Source: Trichomonas vaginalis G3 (lineage: Eukaryota > Parabasalia > Trichomonadida > Trichomonadidae). From it: a stretch of 64,000 nucleotides of DNA. Below, piece after piece: positions 62,189-64,000 of this stretch. Within the stretch, counting starts at the first letter, position 1; each line of letters begins with the position of its first letter. The stretch is taken from the NCBI RefSeq assembly GCF_026262505.1, contig NC_067207.1, positions 21,296,082 through 21,360,081 of the forward strand. The letters run 5' to 3'. The notes under the pieces were generated by a model that searched no databases, was not told where the DNA came from, and saw nothing but the letters and a program-made list of their open reading frames with translations. The position numbers were made by a program, and so were the translations under genes.

Positions 62189-62219
<31 letters not shown>
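61167..62219. repeat. Right terminal inverted repeat of the 23-kb Maverick
   Basis: Reverse complement of 39,150-40,193 with very few differences, apart from homopolymer length (29 T here against about 8 A at the left) and the order and number of 24-bp and 107-bp units. It includes the methyltransferase-derived piece at about 62,102-62,142 and the AGGCAC-GAA-GTGCCT hairpin at 62,161-62,175. Confidence 0.85.
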
Positions 62220-62225
62220 CAATAA
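62220..62225. repeat. Target-site duplication, right copy (CAATAA)
   Basis: Directly follows the terminal T-run and equals 39,144-39,149. Confidence 0.8.
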
Positions 62226-62479
62226 ACCAGGTTTCAGCGGATAACTCCCAATTCCTAAATTTTTTGATCTGAATTCCAAAAAATGATTTCTCGTAAAAAG
62301 TGACAATTTATCCGAAATCTCGATTTTTATTTTCCAAATCAAACAACTTTTTGCAATAAATCTAGATCGAAGAACATACTTTTTGTATGACTAAGAGATA
62401 AAAACTTTAGCTAAAAACACTTTTCCATGAATAATATTTTTAATTATTCTAATATAAAAACAAAAAAAAGACATAAATG

Positions 62480-64000
62480 TTAAAAAACATTCAACCGCGA
62501 TGCTCCTGCGAATACATCCGCATCAATGAAAGTGGATGGATCTGACCAAACCTTAAGGAGATGTCCATTAGAAGTAATTATCCAATTATCGAAATCGTAA
62601 AGCGAAGAATCGCCGAAAATCAAATACAAGAGTTTGAAAAACCCTGAATATACTCTGGGCGAAACTTCTTTGTGTAACTGTGTCACTTTTCCGTCTGATT
62701 CGACTCTAACGGGACAATACCCGTAATCTGTAACGCAGCTTGCGTTTACAGCCTTGTATATCTTCCATGCAGCATCTCTGTACTTCTTATCATGTGTGGA
62801 TCTGTAGAAAATGAACAAAACTTCTAATACTCTGTGGCTTAAGTCATATTCGTTTTCGTATGGGACAAGCTTGTCACCAACGAGCTTTGCACTCTTGGGA
62901 GGAAGGCCATTTTCGTTTAAACTGAGGAATTCGAATAAACCATTCATCAATTTTTCCGAAAGTTGGCCGTATCTGTAAACATCTTCAGGAGGAATATCAC
63001 GTCTAAGTTTTATAAGGCCTGCATACAAGAAACTATCAAGAGTAACAATATTTTCCCTTGTAGTTTTATTATATCTGATTAAATAGGCTTTGTCGCCTCT
63101 GTATTCGATAAAGTTCTGCGCAATAATTTCAAATATCTCTTTCATATGATTTTGTACTGATATAACAGAGTCTTTCGTTAATAAATTCAATTTAATTAAA
63201 TTATCATAAAAACTGTAGCCATTACTATCAAAACTAAGCATCCCAAATACCTCTTGGTTATTACTTCTATTGAATAAGTTCTGATGCAAGCCGTGAGAAC
63301 GAGATTGAATGATTTTATCATAAATGTGAAGAGCAAACAAGTAATAACTCTTCGTAATCGTGTATCTAAACATCTGAAGTGAACAAAACATCGTAGATGA
63401 GAACTCATGAATGTTAAAAATCGGATTTTCTGTTGGTTTTAAGAGATTATTGTCAAATGCGACCATATCACAGCCACCATACACTGAGTAGTTCAATCCG
63501 GACATATATTTTTGAATCATAGATGCGTATGTTGGTTCATTTGTCATTTCATATGCAGATTGAAACGCTTCTAAAACATAACCGTAATATTCTGAAAATT
63601 TTGCAGACCCTTGTGGAAGCAGAACAGTTTTGTTGAAAAATCTTTCGATTTCATTTAAATCTCTTGTTTCTCCCATTAAATGAAGAGTTCCGATTGCAGA
63701 AACAAGTGATTGAGCTTGGTGCGTATAGTCTTCCCATCCAGACTCATCATCAATGACGTCATGCATCCACGCTTTCGTTCTGTACAAATTCCACAAATAT
63801 AAAAACGATTGTTTGATTTTTCTAAGTTTTTTATAGTCGGTATCACCAAATATTCCTGAATTACGTTGTGTAAAATCGTTTTGCAGCATTTGATCATAAA
63901 GTTCTTCAACAAATTGTTCACGTCGATCAGCACTTGATAATGTTAAGTACACTGGCTTCATAATAATTACAGATGCTATTGCAAATATTATGAATGCCCA
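62480..64000 (-). CDS. GH47 alpha-1,2-mannosidase-like protein, 5' end outside window
   Basis: Trims mannose from N-glycans in the ER/Golgi or, in EDEM-type members, marks misfolded glycoproteins. GH47-like stretches are MLSFDSNGYSFYDNLIKLNL, ENEYDLSHRVLEVLFIFYRS, TDYGYCPVRVESDG and YSGFFKLLYLIFGDSSLYDF followed by DNWIITSNGHLLKVW (the usual ...TLKYLYLLF...NTEAHPL end). ATG at 63,961 opens 493 residues. The frame stays open upstream to the window edge with a hydrophobic run (WAFIIFAIASVII), so the real start lies beyond 64,000 and the protein has a type II signal anchor. Its 3' end is 261 bp from the Maverick. Confidence 0.75.
   Translation of the reverse strand, partial: WAFIIFAIASVIIMKPVYLTLSSADRREQFVEELYDQMLQNDFTQRNSGIFGDTDYKKLRKIKQSFLYLWNLYRTKAWMHDVIDDESGWEDYTHQAQSLVSAIGTLHLMGETRDLNEIERFFNKTVLLPQGSAKFSEYYGYVLEAFQSAYEMTNEPTYASMIQKYMSGLNYSVYGGCDMVAFDNNLLKPTENPIFNIHEFSSTMFCSLQMFRYTITKSYYLFALHIYDKIIQSRSHGLHQNLFNRSNNQEVFGMLSFDSNGYSFYDNLIKLNLLTKDSVISVQNHMKEIFEIIAQNFIEYRGDKAYLIRYNKTTRENIVTLDSFLYAGLIKLRRDIPPEDVYRYGQLSEKLMNGLFEFLSLNENGLPPKSAKLVGDKLVPYENEYDLSHRVLEVLFIFYRSTHDKKYRDAAWKIYKAVNASCVTDYGYCPVRVESDGKVTQLHKEVSPRVYSGFFKLLYLIFGDSSLYDFDNWIITSNGHLLKVWSDPSTFIDADVFAGASRLNVF

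Larger units (their letters stand above)
39150..62219 (+). mobile_element. Maverick/Polinton element, 23.1 kb, ends intact
   Basis: Has matching inverted termini of about 1.05 kb, homopolymer A/T ends and a perfect 6-bp target duplication. Recognised parts are integrase, packaging ATPase, major capsid protein, a candidate minor capsid protein and the N-terminal region of a protein-primed polymerase. The polymerase body and an adenovirus-type protease are not recognised. Accessory genes are adenine methyltransferase, fibre, KilA-N proteins, T5orf172/GIY-YIG-like, HNH and amphipathic proteins. The ends indicate recent insertion. The genes carry roughly a dozen breaks, so it is broken. Confidence 0.9.

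Overview
The window is AT-rich nuclear DNA from a parabasalid, most likely a trichomonad such as Trichomonas vaginalis or Tritrichomonas foetus. The evidence is intronless host genes, TCA-type initiator (Inr) motifs close to start codons, a very large BEACH protein, an ankyrin-repeat gene remnant, and Maverick/Polinton elements with T. vaginalis-type gene content. The species call is inference. Starts and functions for the Maverick genes come from reading the protein sequences, without any database search.

Layout. (1) Positions 1-10,994 form an indel-rich stretch. From about 825 it is an inverted copy of 15,466-25,440, so host flank, IS481-type transposon and Maverick are all mirrored. A 25-base N gap (10,995-11,019) and a Maverick polymerase/HNH segment with an AT-rich tandem repeat (11,020-15,465) lie between the arms. 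Arm 1 looks like unpolished long-read sequence. Arm 2 is much cleaner. (2) Positions 15,466-22,317 are the cleaner arm of a Maverick ending in a T-run beside an ankyrin-gene remnant and a decayed tRNA-Glu. (3) Positions 22,854-27,378 are an IS481/rve-type DNA transposon with long terminal inverted repeats; the left one is expanded into a satellite of 120-121 bp units. (4) Positions 27,379-39,149 are host DNA: a PHO80-like cyclin, an FCP1-like CTD phosphatase, a 2,239-residue BEACH-family protein and tRNA-Met(CAT). (5) Positions 39,150-62,219 are a 23-kb Maverick with about 1.05-kb inverted repeats and a perfect 6-bp target duplication (CAATAA). (6) Positions 62,480 to the right edge hold a GH47 alpha-mannosidase-like gene with an N-terminal membrane anchor, running off the window.

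The 23-kb Maverick carries the expected parts: retroviral-type integrase, A32/FtsK-like packaging ATPase, double-jelly-roll major capsid protein, a candidate minor capsid protein and an N-terminal piece of the protein-primed DNA polymerase. It also carries accessory genes: a D12-class adenine methyltransferase, a phage-like trimeric fibre with a collar-type tip, amphipathic small proteins, KilA-N proteins, a T5orf172/GIY-YIG-like protein and an HNH nuclease. Both Mavericks are treated here as fossils. The 23-kb copy looks young (matching ends, perfect target duplication) but has roughly a dozen breaks in its genes.

The most unusual signals are non-coding. A family of inverted/direct half-site repeats in the 23-kb Maverick changes its half-site in concert while keeping its architecture. 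GC-rich hairpins sit at matching places inside KilA-N genes and at Maverick termini, and their stems differ by compensatory change. Divergent Maverick genes are separated by only 16-18 bp containing a shared TTTTAYC-TA-AATAAAA motif. A phage-style fibre differs in repeat number between the two Maverick lineages.
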